Shown here piece after piece: positions 63,803 to 64,000 of a stretch of DNA of 64,000 nt. Numbering within the stretch: position 1 is the stretch's first letter; each line of letters starts with the position of its first letter. This DNA comes from Variovorax sp. RA8 (GTDB taxonomy: Bacteria > Pseudomonadota > Gammaproteobacteria > Burkholderiales > Burkholderiaceae_C). The notes below the pieces were generated by a model that saw only the letters and a list, made by a program, of their open reading frames with translations, was not told where the DNA came from and searched no databases. Position numbers and translations under genes: made by a program. The stretch spans positions 2,976,001 through 3,040,000 of the forward strand of contig NZ_LR594662.1 of the NCBI RefSeq assembly GCF_901827175.1. The letters are read 5' to 3'.

Positions 63803-64000
63803 ATGGATTCCCAACCGCCCCTCGATTTTCAGAACCCCGAAGAGGACGGGGCCCTCACACTGGCCGATTACGCGCAGACCGCCTACCTCGAATACGCGCT
63901 TTCGGTCGTCAAGGGCCGCGCGCTGCCTGACGTCAGCGACGGCCAGAAGCCGGTGCAGCGGCGCATCCTCTACTCCATGTCGCGCATGGGCCTCGGCTTC
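63803..64000 (+). CDS. parC: DNA topoisomerase IV subunit A, N-terminal part (cut by window edge)
   Basis: The first 66 codons of ParC are visible and run to the last base. They include [19 protein letters not shown] and [18 protein letters not shown], the winged-helix start of type IIA topoisomerase A subunits. The active-site tyrosine lies beyond the window. Assignment to ParC rather than GyrA rests on the nearby parE and the short acidic leader ([10 protein letters not shown]). A CTCGCA sequence precedes the ATG, without a strong ribosome-binding site. Confidence 0.93.
   Translation, partial: MDSQPPLDFQNPEEDGALTLADYAQTAYLEYALSVVKGRALPDVSDGQKPVQRRILYSMSRMGLGF

Overview
The window looks like a chromosomal segment of a high-GC Burkholderiales bacterium of the Comamonadaceae, most like Variovorax. 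This rests on family-level recognition, not a database search. Signs are three Bug/TctC periplasmic receptors, a CaiB/BaiF CoA-transferase, a fused indolepyruvate:ferredoxin oxidoreductase, and typical betaproteobacterial neighbourhoods (ftsB-eno-kdsA-pyrG, coaBC-dut, bamC-dapA, parE/parC). No rRNA, tRNA, CRISPR array or intact insertion sequence was recognised.

Layout. (1) 1-8.0 kb, minus strand: a catabolic cluster read as gntR > phyH-type dioxygenase > SAF-domain oxidoreductase, then an 855-bp gap holding two giant palindromic repeats, then Rieske oxygenase > unknown protein > livH > livM > livG (cut by the window edge). A perfect 16-bp palindrome lies just upstream of gntR. (2) 8.1-12.1 kb: a DUF4189 protein, then a minus-strand lysR > CoA-transferase > Bug receptor set and a truncated luciferase-like monooxygenase remnant. 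(3) 12.1-31.3 kb: mostly housekeeping genes (LolD-like ATPase, miaA, mutL, dedA, amidase, tsaE, queG, xerD) with transporters, a 1192-aa ketoacid oxidoreductase and two more Bug receptors. (4) 31.3-37.1 kb: an accessory block of one strand and unknown function. Its long ORFs read best as one roughly 1,900-residue protein broken by three or four single-base frameshifts. (5) 37.4-64 kb: conserved core genes: gamma-carbonic anhydrase, Hsp33, ftsB, enolase, kdsA, pyrG, coaBC, dut, SlyD, a ribosomal-protein oxygenase, bamC, dapA, parE, an ECF sigma/ferritin-like pair, a lytic transglycosylase and the first 66 codons of parC.

The most unusual signals are non-coding or junctional. Three copies of a 54-65 bp element sit exactly between adjacent genes. 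Each opens with ATGA overlapping the upstream stop codon and ends with a GGCGAAGG ribosome-binding sequence just before the next start codon, so it looks like a portable translational-coupling linker. Two inverted copies of an approximately 250-bp palindromic element fill 4444-5015. Three copies of a different GC-rich hairpin repeat lie between genes at 41.2, 44.1 and 53.2 kb.
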